From contig NZ_JAFIQY010000001.1 of NCBI RefSeq assembly GCF_022271435.1, forward strand, positions 434,001-498,000: a DNA stretch of 64,000 nt, written 5' to 3'. Origin of the DNA: Streptomyces monomycini (GTDB taxonomy: Bacteria > Actinomycetota > Actinomycetes > Streptomycetales > Streptomycetaceae). This document shows, piece by piece, positions 52,226-60,770 of this stretch. The notes under the pieces are model-generated. The model worked only from the letters and a program-made list of their open reading frames with translations. It was not told where the DNA came from and searched no databases. How positions within the stretch are numbered: the stretch's first letter is position 1; the number at the start of each line of letters is the position of its first letter. The position numbers and the translations under genes were made by a program.

Positions 52226-53548
52226 ATGTCTTCCGGATCCAGACATCCGGACGTTTGTGTCGTGGGGGCGGGGCCGGTGGGTCTCACCACCGCCCTCGGG
52301 CTGGCGGCCGCCGGGGTCGGCGTCACCGTCCTGGAGAGCGCTCCGGGCATCGCCGCGTCCGCCCGCGCTCTGGTCCACCAGAGCCACACGCTGGAGGGTT
52401 TCGCGCGCCTCCACGTGCTCGACGCCGTCGTGCGGGCGGGAACACCGTTGCGCGCGCGGGATTTCGTCGTACGCCGCACAGGCGAGCGCATCCGTCATTC
52501 CACACCGGATCTCCGTACCGGCCCGGTCCCCGCGTACAACCTGATCCTGCGGCAGGACGGGCTCAGCCGTATCCTCCTCGGGCAGCTGCTCCGCTTCCCG
52601 ACCGCCGAGGTGAGGTTCGGCTGCACGGTCGACACGGTGCGGCAGGACGGCGAATCGGTTCGCGTCGGCTACACGCACAAGCAGGGCCGCGAACGGATCG
52701 AAGCACGCTGGGCCGTGGGCGCGGACGGGGCCCGCAGTACCGTACGGAAAGCCCTCGGTGTGGAATTCGGGGGATTCACCTGGCCGGACCGCTTCGTCGC
52801 CACGGACATCCGTTACGACTTCGCGGCCCACGGTTACGCCGACGCGAATTTCGTCATCGATCCGGACGACGGGGCAATCATCGTGCGTATCGACTCCGGG
52901 AATCTGTGGCGGGTGGCTTGGACGGAGTGCGCGTCCCTCCCGGAAGAATCCCTCCCACGTCGACTGGCGGAATTCCTCGCACGTAATCTTCCCGGGCCAC
53001 GGCCACGGAATTACGAACTGGTCGCGCACGCCCCGTACCGCGCGCACCAGCGGGCCGCCGCACGGTTCCGCGTGGGCCGTGTCCTGCTGGCCGGCGACGC
53101 GGCCCACGTCACCAACCCGACCGGCGGCATGGGCCTGACCGCCGGGCTGCACGCCGCCTTCCCGCTGGGCGAGGCGCTGGCCGCCGTCCTTCTCGGGCGG
53201 TGCGGCGAGGGCGTGCTGGACCGTTACGCGGAGGCCGGCCGGGCCGCGTTCCTGCATCAGTTCTCGCCGCTCGCGACCGATCTGAAGCGCCTCGTCTTCG
53301 ACACCCGTGACCCCGCGCGGCTCGCCGAGGCCCTCGTCCCGCTCCGCCGGCCGGCGGCCGGTGAGGAGCTCCGCCGCTCCCGGACCGCCGCGTTCCGCTC
53401 GGCCCTGCCGCTCTCGCTGCTGGACGACGAGGGAGCCGTTGGCCGGCCGCGCCCGGACCTCGACACGGCAGCCGCGGGCCCGCCTTCGGGGCCGCAGGGG
53501 CGCGCGGGCCACCACTCAGGACCACAGGAGAGGCAGACCGCACCATGA
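52226..53548 (+). CDS. FAD-dependent aromatic hydroxylase
   Basis: 440 residues from ATG 52226, chosen because AGGGGGA lies seven bases upstream; ATG 52220 is too close to it. FAD motif VVGAGPVGLTTALGLAAAG; middle motif WAVGADGARSTVRKALGVEF; and GDAAHVTNPTGGMGLTAGLH. This is the group A flavoprotein pattern of phenol and hydroxybenzoate hydroxylases, without the C-terminal thioredoxin-like domain of larger types. It probably hydroxylates an aromatic acid with NAD(P)H and oxygen. Its stop overlaps the next start (ATGA). With the chorismate-lyase-like protein two genes downstream, 4- or 3-hydroxybenzoate is a natural substrate guess. Confidence 0.85.
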   Translation: MSSGSRHPDVCVVGAGPVGLTTALGLAAAGVGVTVLESAPGIAASARALVHQSHTLEGFARLHVLDAVVRAGTPLRARDFVVRRTGERIRHSTPDLRTGPVPAYNLILRQDGLSRILLGQLLRFPTAEVRFGCTVDTVRQDGESVRVGYTHKQGRERIEARWAVGADGARSTVRKALGVEFGGFTWPDRFVATDIRYDFAAHGYADANFVIDPDDGAIIVRIDSGNLWRVAWTECASLPEESLPRRLAEFLARNLPGPRPRNYELVAHAPYRAHQRAAARFRVGRVLLAGDAAHVTNPTGGMGLTAGLHAAFPLGEALAAVLLGRCGEGVLDRYAEAGRAAFLHQFSPLATDLKRLVFDTRDPARLAEALVPLRRPAAGEELRRSRTAAFRSALPLSLLDDEGAVGRPRPDLDTAAAGPPSGPQGRAGHHSGPQERQTAP

Positions 53549-54855
53549 CACCGACGCCATCGGTCTTGTCCCGCAAGTGGAGCAGTTTCGAGGAGCTCCA
53601 CGCGCTCCAGCGGGAACGTATCGGCACGACCCTGTGCCAGGCCGCGCACGCCCCCTTCTACCGGGACCGGTTCCGCCTGCGCCAGGGCGGGACGATGCCC
53701 GGCAGCCTCGCCGACGTCCCGGTGACCACCAAGGACGACCTGCGCGCCGCCTACCCGTTCGGCATGCTGGCGGTGCCGAGGGAGCGGGTCGCCACCTACC
53801 ACGAGTCCAGCGGGAGTTCGGGCCGGGCCACGTCCTCGTTCTGCACCGAGGACGACTGGGTGGACATCGGTGAGCGCTTCAACCGCATGCCGGTCTCCAT
53901 CGGCCCCGCCGACACCCTGCTGGTGCGCATCCCGTACGCCATGGTGCTGGCCGGGCACATCGGTCACTTCGGCGCCCGGACGCGGGGCGCGACCGTGGTG
54001 CCCGCCGACAGCCGCAGCTTCGCCACCCCGTACGGACGCGTCGTCCGGCTGCTGCACGACCTCGGCACCACCCTGACCTGGTCCAATCCCACCGAGCCGC
54101 TCATCTGGGCCGCGGCGGCCCGCGCCGCCGGGCTCGACCCCCGCACCGACTTCCCGCACCTGCGCGCGCTCCTGGTCTGCGGCGAACCGCTGAGCGACGC
54201 GCGCCGTGCGCGGCTGGGCGAACTGTGGAACGCGTCCGTGATCGAGGACTACGGCGCCACCGAGGCCGGACCGCTCGCCTCCGCCTGCCGCTACGGCCGA
54301 CGGCACTTCTACGCCGACCGTGTGGTGCCCGAGGTCCTCGACCCCGCCACCGGGGAGATCACCCCGGACGGTACCGGTGACCTCGTCATCACCCCGCTGT
54401 ACCGCGAGGCCATGCCGCTGCTCCGGTACAACCTGGAGGACACCGTCCAGCTCAGCCACGAGCCGTGCGCCTGCGGCAGCTGGCTCCCCGTCGTCCGGCT
54501 CACGGGCCGCGCGACGCAGGCGTTCGACGTCGCGGGGCGGCAGATCTCCCAGCTGCAACTGGAAGAACTGGTGTTCCGTCTGCCTGCCGCGTACGGCGTG
54601 CTGTTCTGGCGGGCGCGCGCCGAAGCGCGGCGGCTCGTCGCCGAGGTGGAGGTCGCGGACGCGTACGCCGCGGACGCCTGCGCCGAGCTGGCCGGTGCCG
54701 TACGGGCGCGGCTGGGCGTGGACTGCGAGGTGGCTCCCGTGCCGCCGGGCACGCTGATGCCCGACGAGGTCCTGTCCGCGCCCGGCGACGTACTCAAGCC
54801 CCGCAGCCTGTTCGGCCCCGACGAGGACTGGTCCCGTGGTCTCCTCTACTACTGA
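53545..54855 (+). CDS. PaaK-like acyl-CoA/AMP ligase
   Basis: 436 residues from ATG 53545, coupled to the preceding gene by a four-base overlap. Adenylate-forming enzyme of the phenylacetate-CoA ligase type. The phosphate loop is HESSGSSGRATSSF, followed by VIEDYGATEAGPLASACRYG, LRYNLEDTVQLSHEPCACGS and LTGRATQAFDVAGRQISQLQ before the C-terminal lobe ending DEDWSRGLLYY. The length matches PaaK (about 430). It would activate an aryl or arylacetic acid as an adenylate and transfer it to CoA or another thiol or amine acceptor. Neighbours suggest a hydroxybenzoate substrate; the acceptor is unknown. Confidence 0.84.
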   Translation: MTPTPSVLSRKWSSFEELHALQRERIGTTLCQAAHAPFYRDRFRLRQGGTMPGSLADVPVTTKDDLRAAYPFGMLAVPRERVATYHESSGSSGRATSSFCTEDDWVDIGERFNRMPVSIGPADTLLVRIPYAMVLAGHIGHFGARTRGATVVPADSRSFATPYGRVVRLLHDLGTTLTWSNPTEPLIWAAAARAAGLDPRTDFPHLRALLVCGEPLSDARRARLGELWNASVIEDYGATEAGPLASACRYGRRHFYADRVVPEVLDPATGEITPDGTGDLVITPLYREAMPLLRYNLEDTVQLSHEPCACGSWLPVVRLTGRATQAFDVAGRQISQLQLEELVFRLPAAYGVLFWRARAEARRLVAEVEVADAYAADACAELAGAVRARLGVDCEVAPVPPGTLMPDEVLSAPGDVLKPRSLFGPDEDWSRGLLYY

Positions 54856-55366
54856 TGCCGCCCTTGCCCCGGCGTACGGCCTGGCCGCGCTCCCCTCCGC
54901 CACCCGCATCCTCCTCACCGGGGACGGCGCGACGACGGTCATGCTGGAAGCGCTGCTCGACGTGCCGCTGCGGGTGCGCGTGGTCGAGCAGCGGGTGGTG
55001 GACACGGCGGCGGTGCCGCCCGCGATTCGGCGGGCCCTCGCGGCCGAGCGGATGCCCCGGCTCCTGGAGCGGCTGTCCGAACTGGTCGACCCCGCGGGGC
55101 GGCCGGTCAGCCGCAACCGTGTCGTCTCCGCGGTGGCCGCGACCGGCCAGCTGCCGCCGCCGACGGACCCCACGCCGCTCGGTGTGCGGCTGCGCGAGGA
55201 ACGCCGTGCGCAGCACCGGGAACTGCTGCGCTGCGGTGTCGGGCCCGCGCCCGAGGCCCCGCATTTCGGCCGGTGCGCCTTCAAGGAGTACGTGATCAGG
55301 AGCCCGGACCGGTATCCGGTCTATGTCGCGGAACGGTTCAACCCGGCCGTCGTGGGCGTGGTCTGA
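54836..55366 (+). CDS. Chorismate-lyase-like protein (DUF98/UbiC type)
   Basis: 176 residues from GTG 54836 (GAGGA upstream), overlapping the ligase 3' end by 20 bases. It matches the DUF98 chorismate pyruvate-lyase-like family: RILLTGDGATTVMLEALLDV followed by VRVVEQRVV; GRPVSRNRVVSAV; PTPLGVRLREERRAQHRELL. UbiC-type enzymes release pyruvate from chorismate to give 4-hydroxybenzoate; related ones give 3-hydroxybenzoate. In this operon it would supply the aromatic acid for the hydroxylase and ligase. Whether the catalytic residues are all present needs a structural alignment. Its last 46 bases overlap the DUF5995 gene tail to tail. Confidence 0.72.
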   Translation: MVSSTTDAALAPAYGLAALPSATRILLTGDGATTVMLEALLDVPLRVRVVEQRVVDTAAVPPAIRRALAAERMPRLLERLSELVDPAGRPVSRNRVVSAVAATGQLPPPTDPTPLGVRLREERRAQHRELLRCGVGPAPEAPHFGRCAFKEYVIRSPDRYPVYVAERFNPAVVGVV

Positions 55367-56247
55367 CCACCGGTCGCCGCGCGGTCTCCGGGGCGGTGGG
55401 TGCGGCAGTACGTGTCGCGCACGGCGCGGTATCCGGGGACGTGCACGGTGTTCAGCAGCAGCGCCCAGCGGGCCGCGTTGGCCTCGATCCGCCGTTCGAC
55501 GACGTGCCGGGCGGCGGGCGTGGTGGCCGCGGCGAGCTGTCGGGCGTGCGCCCACGCCTGCTCCCGCCAGATGCGGAACAGCCGGCCTGCGGTGTACCCG
55601 GCGATGGGGTTCCACCGCGCGTCGGCCAGGGCCAGTACCGGGTCGTAATGGCGGGCGATCTGTTGGACCGCGGGTGCGTACGCGCGATCCAGGACCGTCT
55701 GGAAACGGTTGTAGTCGGCCTTGCGTGACGCGCCTCCGGGGCGGGTGAGACCGACGGAGGCCAGCACATAGGGCATGTCGCGCTGGATGTGCGCGTTGGC
55801 GCCGAGCAGGACGTCCTGGCCCGCGTTCACGTCACCCGTGCGTGCGGCCCCGAAGGCTGTCTTCCACGCCTGCGGAACCGGCCGGCCTTCCCGGTCGGCG
55901 TGGTAGGCGTCCAGATACAGGTTGACGAAGCCGGTGTTGAGGTCTCCGGCCAGCCAGTCAGGGTCGTCGAAGGAATCCGGCTCGGCCGCGGCCGCTTCCA
56001 GGGCGCGTTCGAGCTGGACGTAGATCACGGAGAAGGGGGCCCGGTGGTCGCATCCCAGTGCGTCGCGGAGCCGGGTCAGGGTCTGGCGTGCTTCCCGTAC
56101 GCATCCGACCGCCGGCCCCGCGCAGGAAAGGCGTCGGGCGTCGTCGCGCGGTGATGGCGCGGCGAGGGCCGGGCCGCCGGCCAGAAACACCGTCCCCGCC
56201 ACTACCGCAGTGGACAGCTTGCAGAACACGCCACGCGTACCGGCCAT
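55321..56247 (-). CDS. Secreted DUF5995 family protein
   Basis: 308 residues from ATG 56247. A signal peptide (KLSTAVVAGTVFLAGGPALA, cleavage ALA-AP) precedes a helical DUF5995 domain: VIYVQLERALEAAAAEPDSF, DPDWLAGDLNTGFVNLYLDA, the diagnostic LLGANAHIQRDMPYVLASVG, and DYNRFQTVLDRAYAPAVQQI. Function unknown; the conserved N-AH-I-xx-D could bind metal. Cys residues near residue 42 and 49 may pair. It lies on the opposite strand inside the metabolic region and is probably unrelated to it. Confidence 0.82.
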   Translation of the reverse strand: MAGTRGVFCKLSTAVVAGTVFLAGGPALAAPSPRDDARRLSCAGPAVGCVREARQTLTRLRDALGCDHRAPFSVIYVQLERALEAAAAEPDSFDDPDWLAGDLNTGFVNLYLDAYHADREGRPVPQAWKTAFGAARTGDVNAGQDVLLGANAHIQRDMPYVLASVGLTRPGGASRKADYNRFQTVLDRAYAPAVQQIARHYDPVLALADARWNPIAGYTAGRLFRIWREQAWAHARQLAAATTPAARHVVERRIEANAARWALLLNTVHVPGYRAVRDTYCRTHRPGDRAATGGQTTPTTAGLNRSAT

Positions 56248-56324
56248 ACTCCCCCGCCTCCTTGTCGCCCGCCCGACACATCCCCCCGCCTACCGAACGA
56301 TCGGGCGCGGCGAAGGTCACGCAC

Positions 56325-56699
56325 TCACGGGGCGCCGGTTTCGCCTCCGCGGCGGTGCGCGGCGAGGGCCGCGGAGGCGGTGGGGTACGCCGGCAGCAGG
56401 GTGTCGAGGCCGGTGATGTTCAGCAGGCGGGCGAGCCTGCCGGAGACGGCGGCCAAGGTGAGGGTGCCGTCGGCCTCCTGCGCGGAGCGCCAGATCGCCA
56501 CCAGGGCGTTGAAGCCGGAGGAGTCGCAGAAGGAGACGGCTTCCAGGTCCAGGACCAGGTGCCGGTGGCCCCGCCCGATGAGGTCCAGGGCCTCGGCGCG
56601 CAGGGTGGGCGCGGTGGTCAGGTCGAGATCGCCGGCGAGGGCGGCCAGGGCGAGGTCACCGTCGGCGCGCCGGGTGGTCAGGCGGAAGATGTCGTTCAC
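56325..56699 (-). CDS. STAS-domain anti-sigma factor antagonist
   Basis: 124 residues from GTG 56699. STAS fold: LALAALAGDLDLTTAPTLRA, HLVLDLEAVSFCDSSGFNAL with the phosphorylatable Ser in DSSG, and LARLLNITGLDTLLPAYPT. It resembles Bld/RsbV-type antagonists that bind anti-sigma kinases when unphosphorylated. No kinase or sigma factor gene is adjacent. Its GTG overlaps the stop of a 70-residue open frame upstream by four bases (GTGA). Confidence 0.85.
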   Translation of the reverse strand: MNDIFRLTTRRADGDLALAALAGDLDLTTAPTLRAEALDLIGRGHRHLVLDLEAVSFCDSSGFNALVAIWRSAQEADGTLTLAAVSGRLARLLNITGLDTLLPAYPTASAALAAHRRGGETGAP

Positions 56700-56908
56700 G
56701 GTCGGTTCTCCGGCTTCCGCCCGGAGGGGCGAGATGGGGGCGGGACAGGGACGCCGTCCATGGTGGCACCGGCCGCGGGAGCGGGCCGGCGGGTACGGGC
56801 GGCGAGGAAGCCGATCAGCCCCTCGCCGCCGAGCATAACGCCGCCGCCGGCGCCGGCCACGGCGGGCCGGTCCGCCCGAAGCCCCGGCCAGAGCTGCATT
56901 TTGGTCAT
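56696..56908 (-). CDS. Possible small protein coupled to the STAS gene
   Basis: 70 residues from ATG 56908 (MTKMQLWPGLRADRPAVAGA). Third codon positions are GC-rich, the middle is hydrophobic and glycine-rich (VMLGGEGLIGFLAARTRRP), and the tail is basic and proline-rich. The stop overlaps the STAS start by four bases, a typical coupling. Only a weak CAGG precedes the ATG, and I know no family. It may be a small regulatory protein or just an open frame in the leader. Confidence 0.4.
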   Translation of the reverse strand: MTKMQLWPGLRADRPAVAGAGGGVMLGGEGLIGFLAARTRRPAPAAGATMDGVPVPPPSRPSGRKPENRP

Positions 56909-57396
56909 CCTGAATGGCCGGTTGTGATCGTGTTGACCAAAAGTGGTGCGCTGCCGGTGGCGTGAACCGGGGGTCGCAACTCGGCCGCACCGCCGGTGTC
57001 CAGTGGGTGAGACGGCGCCACTTGGCGCCCTGCCGGACGCCCTCGCCGCAGTTCCGACGCCCATCACAGGATCATCACAGGTCCTCTACAACCTCTGCAT
57101 CGAACAAATCCGGCGTACCTTCCCAACCATGTCATGTACGGGCAAGCGCGGCCGACCGGCGCCGGCATGACGGCTTTTCCCGGTGACCGGAATCTTTCGT
57201 TGACAGTCCGGAAATGCGGTCTCTACTGTTACGTGCAAATTCCGGCCCAATCCCTCCTTTCAGCTCATAGTGAGCGGACATCACCCGTTCACCATTTGCA
57301 CGTGCGCATGTTTTCTGTCGTTTGCCGACCAGGTTCACGCCTTTGCGCGGCCTGAAGAGGCAGCTCGAACGCAGCATTCAAGTACAAGGAGAAACG
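56909..57396. other. Long divergent intergenic region
   Basis: 488 bases between the small gene/STAS unit (minus) and the 2-oxoglutarate oxygenase (plus). The part from about 57090 to 57390 is unusually AT-rich for the window and probably holds the oxygenase promoter. ATCACAGG occurs twice near 57064-57080. A frame open from 57322 into the oxygenase lacks a ribosome site. I see no separate gene. Confidence 0.4.
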
Positions 57397-58386
57397 GTGA
57401 CCCCCGCACTCGCCGAACAGCAGACCTACCGCCTGACCGAGGCCGAAACACACAAGCTCTGGCGGCTCTCCCAGCTCGCCGCCGGCGCCTCGGAGGCATC
57501 TGCGCTGGCGCTTTCCGGTCTACTTCTCGATCTGCCGAAATCCGTGCGCACCGCCCTGCTCGAATTCGCCGAGGCCGGTGCCGACTCGGGGTTCCTCCTG
57601 CTGCGCGGAGTCACCGTCGGGGACCTCCCCGACACCCCCACCGTCCACCACTCCGGCGCCCTCCAGGGGCACCCCACCGACGGCACCCTGACCCTCGTGG
57701 CAGACCTGCTCGGCTCGCTCGTCGGCTACCTGGACGAGAAGGACGGCGCGCTCATCCACGACGTGCACGCCGTGCCCGGGGAGGAGCAGCGCATCGAGAA
57801 CAGCGGATCGGTGGCCTTCGACTTCCACACCGAGAACGTTCACCACCCGCTGCGCCCGGACTACTTGGGCCTGCTGTGCCTGCGCCAGGACCACGAGGGC
57901 GTCGCCGCCACCCGTGTCGCCTCGGTGCGCGAGGCCGTCCGGCACCTGACCGAGGAGCAGGTCGCGATCCTGCGCACCCCGCAGTTCTACAGCTCCTACC
58001 CGGCGTCCTTCACCCGGGGCCGGACCGGCCCGGTGCCGCGCTCCGGCCCGCACCCGGCCGTCTTCGGGCCGTACGACCGGCCGTTCATGCGCTTCAACTC
58101 GCACACCACGCACGCCGCCGGCGCCGAGGCGACCGCCGCGCTCAAAGCGCTGGCCGAGGCCCTGGAAGCGGTCTGCCACAACGTCGTGCTGGAGCCCGGC
58201 GACCTCGTCGTGGTCGACAACCACGTGGCGGCGCACGGCCGCAGCGCGTTCGTCCCGCGCTACGACGGCCGGGACCGCTGGCTGCGCCGCTTCTACTCCG
58301 TGCGCTCCATCCTCGGCTGGACGCAGCACATGATGCCCCGTCAGCGCGTCATCCCGACGATGGAGGACATCCAGGGCGTGCTCTGA
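57397..58386 (+). CDS. VioC/clavaminate-synthase-like Fe(II)/2-oxoglutarate oxygenase
   Basis: 329 residues from GTG 57397 with AAGGAG six bases upstream. The text matches the amino-acid hydroxylase branch of the TauD/clavaminate synthase superfamily: GADSGFLLLRGV at the N-side; metal motif FDFHTENVHHPLRPDYLGLL (His144, Glu146, the HxE form seen in VioC and AsnO); distal His280 in VVDNHVAAHGRSAF; and the 2-oxoglutarate-binding Arg in RDRWLRRFYSV. VioC-type enzymes hydroxylate the beta carbon of free amino acids. It heads a same-strand run with an exporter, an alpha-hydroxyacid oxidase and an aminotransferase, so an unusual amino acid is the likely product. Confidence 0.87.
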   Translation: MTPALAEQQTYRLTEAETHKLWRLSQLAAGASEASALALSGLLLDLPKSVRTALLEFAEAGADSGFLLLRGVTVGDLPDTPTVHHSGALQGHPTDGTLTLVADLLGSLVGYLDEKDGALIHDVHAVPGEEQRIENSGSVAFDFHTENVHHPLRPDYLGLLCLRQDHEGVAATRVASVREAVRHLTEEQVAILRTPQFYSSYPASFTRGRTGPVPRSGPHPAVFGPYDRPFMRFNSHTTHAAGAEATAALKALAEALEAVCHNVVLEPGDLVVVDNHVAAHGRSAFVPRYDGRDRWLRRFYSVRSILGWTQHMMPRQRVIPTMEDIQGVL

Positions 58387-58523
58387 GCCGCGCTCCGCGC
58401 GCTCGCGGACCCCGCCGGGCGTGACCGCCCCCCGCGCGGCCGCCCGGCCCGGGATCCGTCCGATTCGTCCTGCCCGTGCAGTCGCCCAGGACTGCGCACC
58501 CTTGCACTGAGGACCGGAATACC

Positions 58524-59291
58524 TTGGATTTCACAGACGTCATAGGGCTGCTCACCGCCGCGGTGGCCGCCGGGTGGGTGGACGCGGTGGTCGGCGGGGG
58601 CGGGGTGCTGCTCATCCCCGTCCTGCTGCTCAGTTTCCCGCATCTGCCGCCGGCCACCGCCCTGGGCACCAACAAGATCGCCGCGATCACCGGCACGGCG
58701 ACCGCCGCCTACATGTACGCGCGGCGCACGGCCCTGGACCGGAAGATCCTGATACCGGCCGCCGCCTGCGCGGTGCCGGCCGGCGCGCTCGGCGCGCTGT
58801 CGGCGGCCACCGTCCCCACCGCGTACTTCCGCCCGGTCATCATGGTCCTGCTGATCTCGGTCGCCCTGTTCGTGGCGTTCAAGCCGAGCTTCGGCACCCA
58901 GACACTGGCCCGCGAGGTGACCCGGCGGCGGCGCGTCGTCGCCGTGCTCCTCGCCGGCTGTGTGGTCGGTTTCTACGACGGGCTCTTCGGGCCCGGCGTG
59001 GGCACCTTCCTCATCATCTCCTTCACCACGCTGCTCGCCACGCAGTTCCTGGAGAGCGCGGCGATGTCGAAGGTCATCAACGCCTCGTCCAACCTCGGCG
59101 CCCTGCTGGTCTTCGCGCTCCAGGGCAACGTGCTCTGGGCGCTGGGGCTCGGGATGGCCGTGGGCAACGTGACCGGTGCGCTGATCGGTTCGCGCATGGC
59201 CCTGAAGAAGGGGTCCGGATTCGTCCGTACCGTGCTGGTGCTCGTGGTGATCGGCATGGTGACGAAGATGGCGTTCGACCAGTTCGCGTGA
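58524..59291 (+). CDS. TSUP-family (TauE/SafE-type) anion exporter
   Basis: 255 residues from TTG 58524, with GAGG about 11 bases upstream; GTG 58476 in the same frame is possible. About eight membrane helices in two repeats. The marks are AAGWVDAVVGGGGVLLIPVL, ALGTNKIAAITGTATAAYMY, GFYDGLFGPGVGTFLIISFT and INASSNLGALLVFALQGNVL. The family exports sulfite, sulfonates such as sulfoacetate and sulfolactate, and related organic anions. In this operon it may export the pathway product or a sulfur by-product. The gap to the oxygenase is 137 bases. Confidence 0.87.
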   Translation: MDFTDVIGLLTAAVAAGWVDAVVGGGGVLLIPVLLLSFPHLPPATALGTNKIAAITGTATAAYMYARRTALDRKILIPAAACAVPAGALGALSAATVPTAYFRPVIMVLLISVALFVAFKPSFGTQTLAREVTRRRRVVAVLLAGCVVGFYDGLFGPGVGTFLIISFTTLLATQFLESAAMSKVINASSNLGALLVFALQGNVLWALGLGMAVGNVTGALIGSRMALKKGSGFVRTVLVLVVIGMVTKMAFDQFA

Positions 59292-59378
59292 GACGGCGGC
59301 CGAGCCCGGCAGCACGTCCCGCTCGGCCGGTACGTCCCGCGCTTCTCCCGCTCCCGCGCACCTCCTGCACGTCCTGAT

Positions 59379-59421
59379 CCAGCACGTCCAGCACGTCCAG
59401 CACGTCCAGCACGTCCAGCAC
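59379..59421. repeat. 9-base tandem repeat upstream of the oxidase
   Basis: Four and a half copies of CCAGCACGT lie between the exporter stop and the alpha-hydroxyacid oxidase, ending 60 bases before its ATG. They might alter spacing or structure of the messenger leader. Confidence 0.9.
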
Positions 59422-59481
59422 TTGATGGGAACCACGCGAGAACACATCCGACACCCACGCTACGAGAGACCGGAGGCCACC

Positions 59482-60585
59482 ATGGACCCCGTACGGAATC
59501 TCGCTGAACTACTGACCCTGCCGGACTTCGAGGCCGCCAGCGACGCGGTGCTCGACCAGGGCTGCCGGGCCTACGTCGCCGGCGGCGCCGGGACCGACCG
59601 CACCGTACGCGCCAACATCGCGGCGTTCGACGACATCTGGCTCCGACCACGGGTCCTGGCCAGCACGACGACCGAGCCCCGCACGGAAGTGACGGTTCTC
59701 GGGCACCGCATGTCCATGCCCGTCCTGCTCGCGCCGACCAGCCCGCAGCGGCTGCTGCACGAGGACGCGGAGATCGCCACCTCGCTCGCCGCCGAGGCGG
59801 CCGGCGTCGTCCCCGTCGTCAGCACCGACAGCCACGTCCCGTTCCCGGAGATCGCCAAGGCGTCGGGCCGGGCCGGCTGGTTCCAGCTCTACGCCTACCG
59901 GTCGCGCGACGACATCGCCGCGACGATCGACATGGCCGAGACCGCCGGTGCCTCCGCCCTGGTGGTCACCGTGGACGCCAGTCACGCCGCGCTGCGGGTG
60001 CACGCCCAGCGCGCCGGGTTCGCCACGCCCGGACACGTGGACTTCGGGACGCTGCGCGCGCTCGGCATCCTGGAGGGCGAGGTACCGGCCGGCGCCCGCA
60101 TCGACCGGTTGTCGCTGAGCTGGGAGGACCTGCTGTGGATCCGGGCCAGGACCCGGCTCCCCCTCCTGGTCAAGGGCGTACTGCGGGCCGACGACGCCCG
60201 CCGCTGCCTGGACAGCGGCGCGGACGGCGTCATCGTCTCCAACCACGGCGGACGGCAGCTGGACGGGGCGGTGCCCAGCGTCGTCGCACTGAGCGAGGTC
60301 GCGGCCGAGGTCGACGGCCGGTGCGCCGTCCTGATGGACAGCGGCATCCGCTCCGGCGTGCACGTCGTCAAGGCCCTCGCGCTCGGCGCCGACGCGGTCT
60401 GCCTGGGGCGCCCGTACCTGTGGGGTCTGAGCGTCGCCGGGCGCGAAGGGGTCGAAGCGGTGCTGCGGCTCCTGCGCCGGGAGATCGAGGACACCCTCCG
60501 GCAGCTCGGCGCGGCCGATGTCGGCGAGCTGGGGCCGCACTTCGTGGCCAAGGCCGGCGCCGGGGCGGGAGCCGGGGCGGCCTGA
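59482..60585 (+). CDS. FMN-dependent alpha-hydroxy acid oxidase
   Basis: 367 residues from ATG 59482, with GGAGG six bases upstream. TIM-barrel flavoenzyme of the lactate/glycolate/mandelate oxidase family: CRAYVAGGAGTDRTVRANI near the start, MPVLLAPTSPQRLLHEDAE, Lys231 in LLVKGVL, and the catalytic His255 with Arg in SNHGGRQLDG. The length fits hydroxymandelate oxidase (Hmo) of the hydroxyphenylglycine pathway as well as other oxidases. It converts an L-2-hydroxy acid to the 2-oxo acid, which the next enzyme could aminate. The C-terminal tail is a short GA repeat. Confidence 0.87.
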   Translation: MDPVRNLAELLTLPDFEAASDAVLDQGCRAYVAGGAGTDRTVRANIAAFDDIWLRPRVLASTTTEPRTEVTVLGHRMSMPVLLAPTSPQRLLHEDAEIATSLAAEAAGVVPVVSTDSHVPFPEIAKASGRAGWFQLYAYRSRDDIAATIDMAETAGASALVVTVDASHAALRVHAQRAGFATPGHVDFGTLRALGILEGEVPAGARIDRLSLSWEDLLWIRARTRLPLLVKGVLRADDARRCLDSGADGVIVSNHGGRQLDGAVPSVVALSEVAAEVDGRCAVLMDSGIRSGVHVVKALALGADAVCLGRPYLWGLSVAGREGVEAVLRLLRREIEDTLRQLGAADVGELGPHFVAKAGAGAGAGAA

Positions 60586-60702
60586 CGCCCGTACCACCGC
60601 CGACGCCGGGGCGGGGAGCGGGCGGGGCGGCCTGTCGGCCCGTACCACCGCCCGCACCACACCCGCGGCAAGAGCCCGTATCCGCACGACGTACCCGCAC
60701 CA

Positions 60703-60741
60703 CGACGTCCCCGTACGACGTCCCCGTACGACGTCCCCGCA
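60703..60741. repeat. 13-base tandem repeat upstream of the aminotransferase
   Basis: Three copies of CGACGTCCCCGTA (the last with one change) lie in the 185-base gap before the aminotransferase, ending 29 bases before its ATG. A longer imperfect repeat of GGGGCGGCCTG...CCCGTACCACCGCC occurs at about 60575-60655. Confidence 0.85.
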
Positions 60742-60770
60742 CGAAGACTTTCCGAGAACGGAGACCCACG

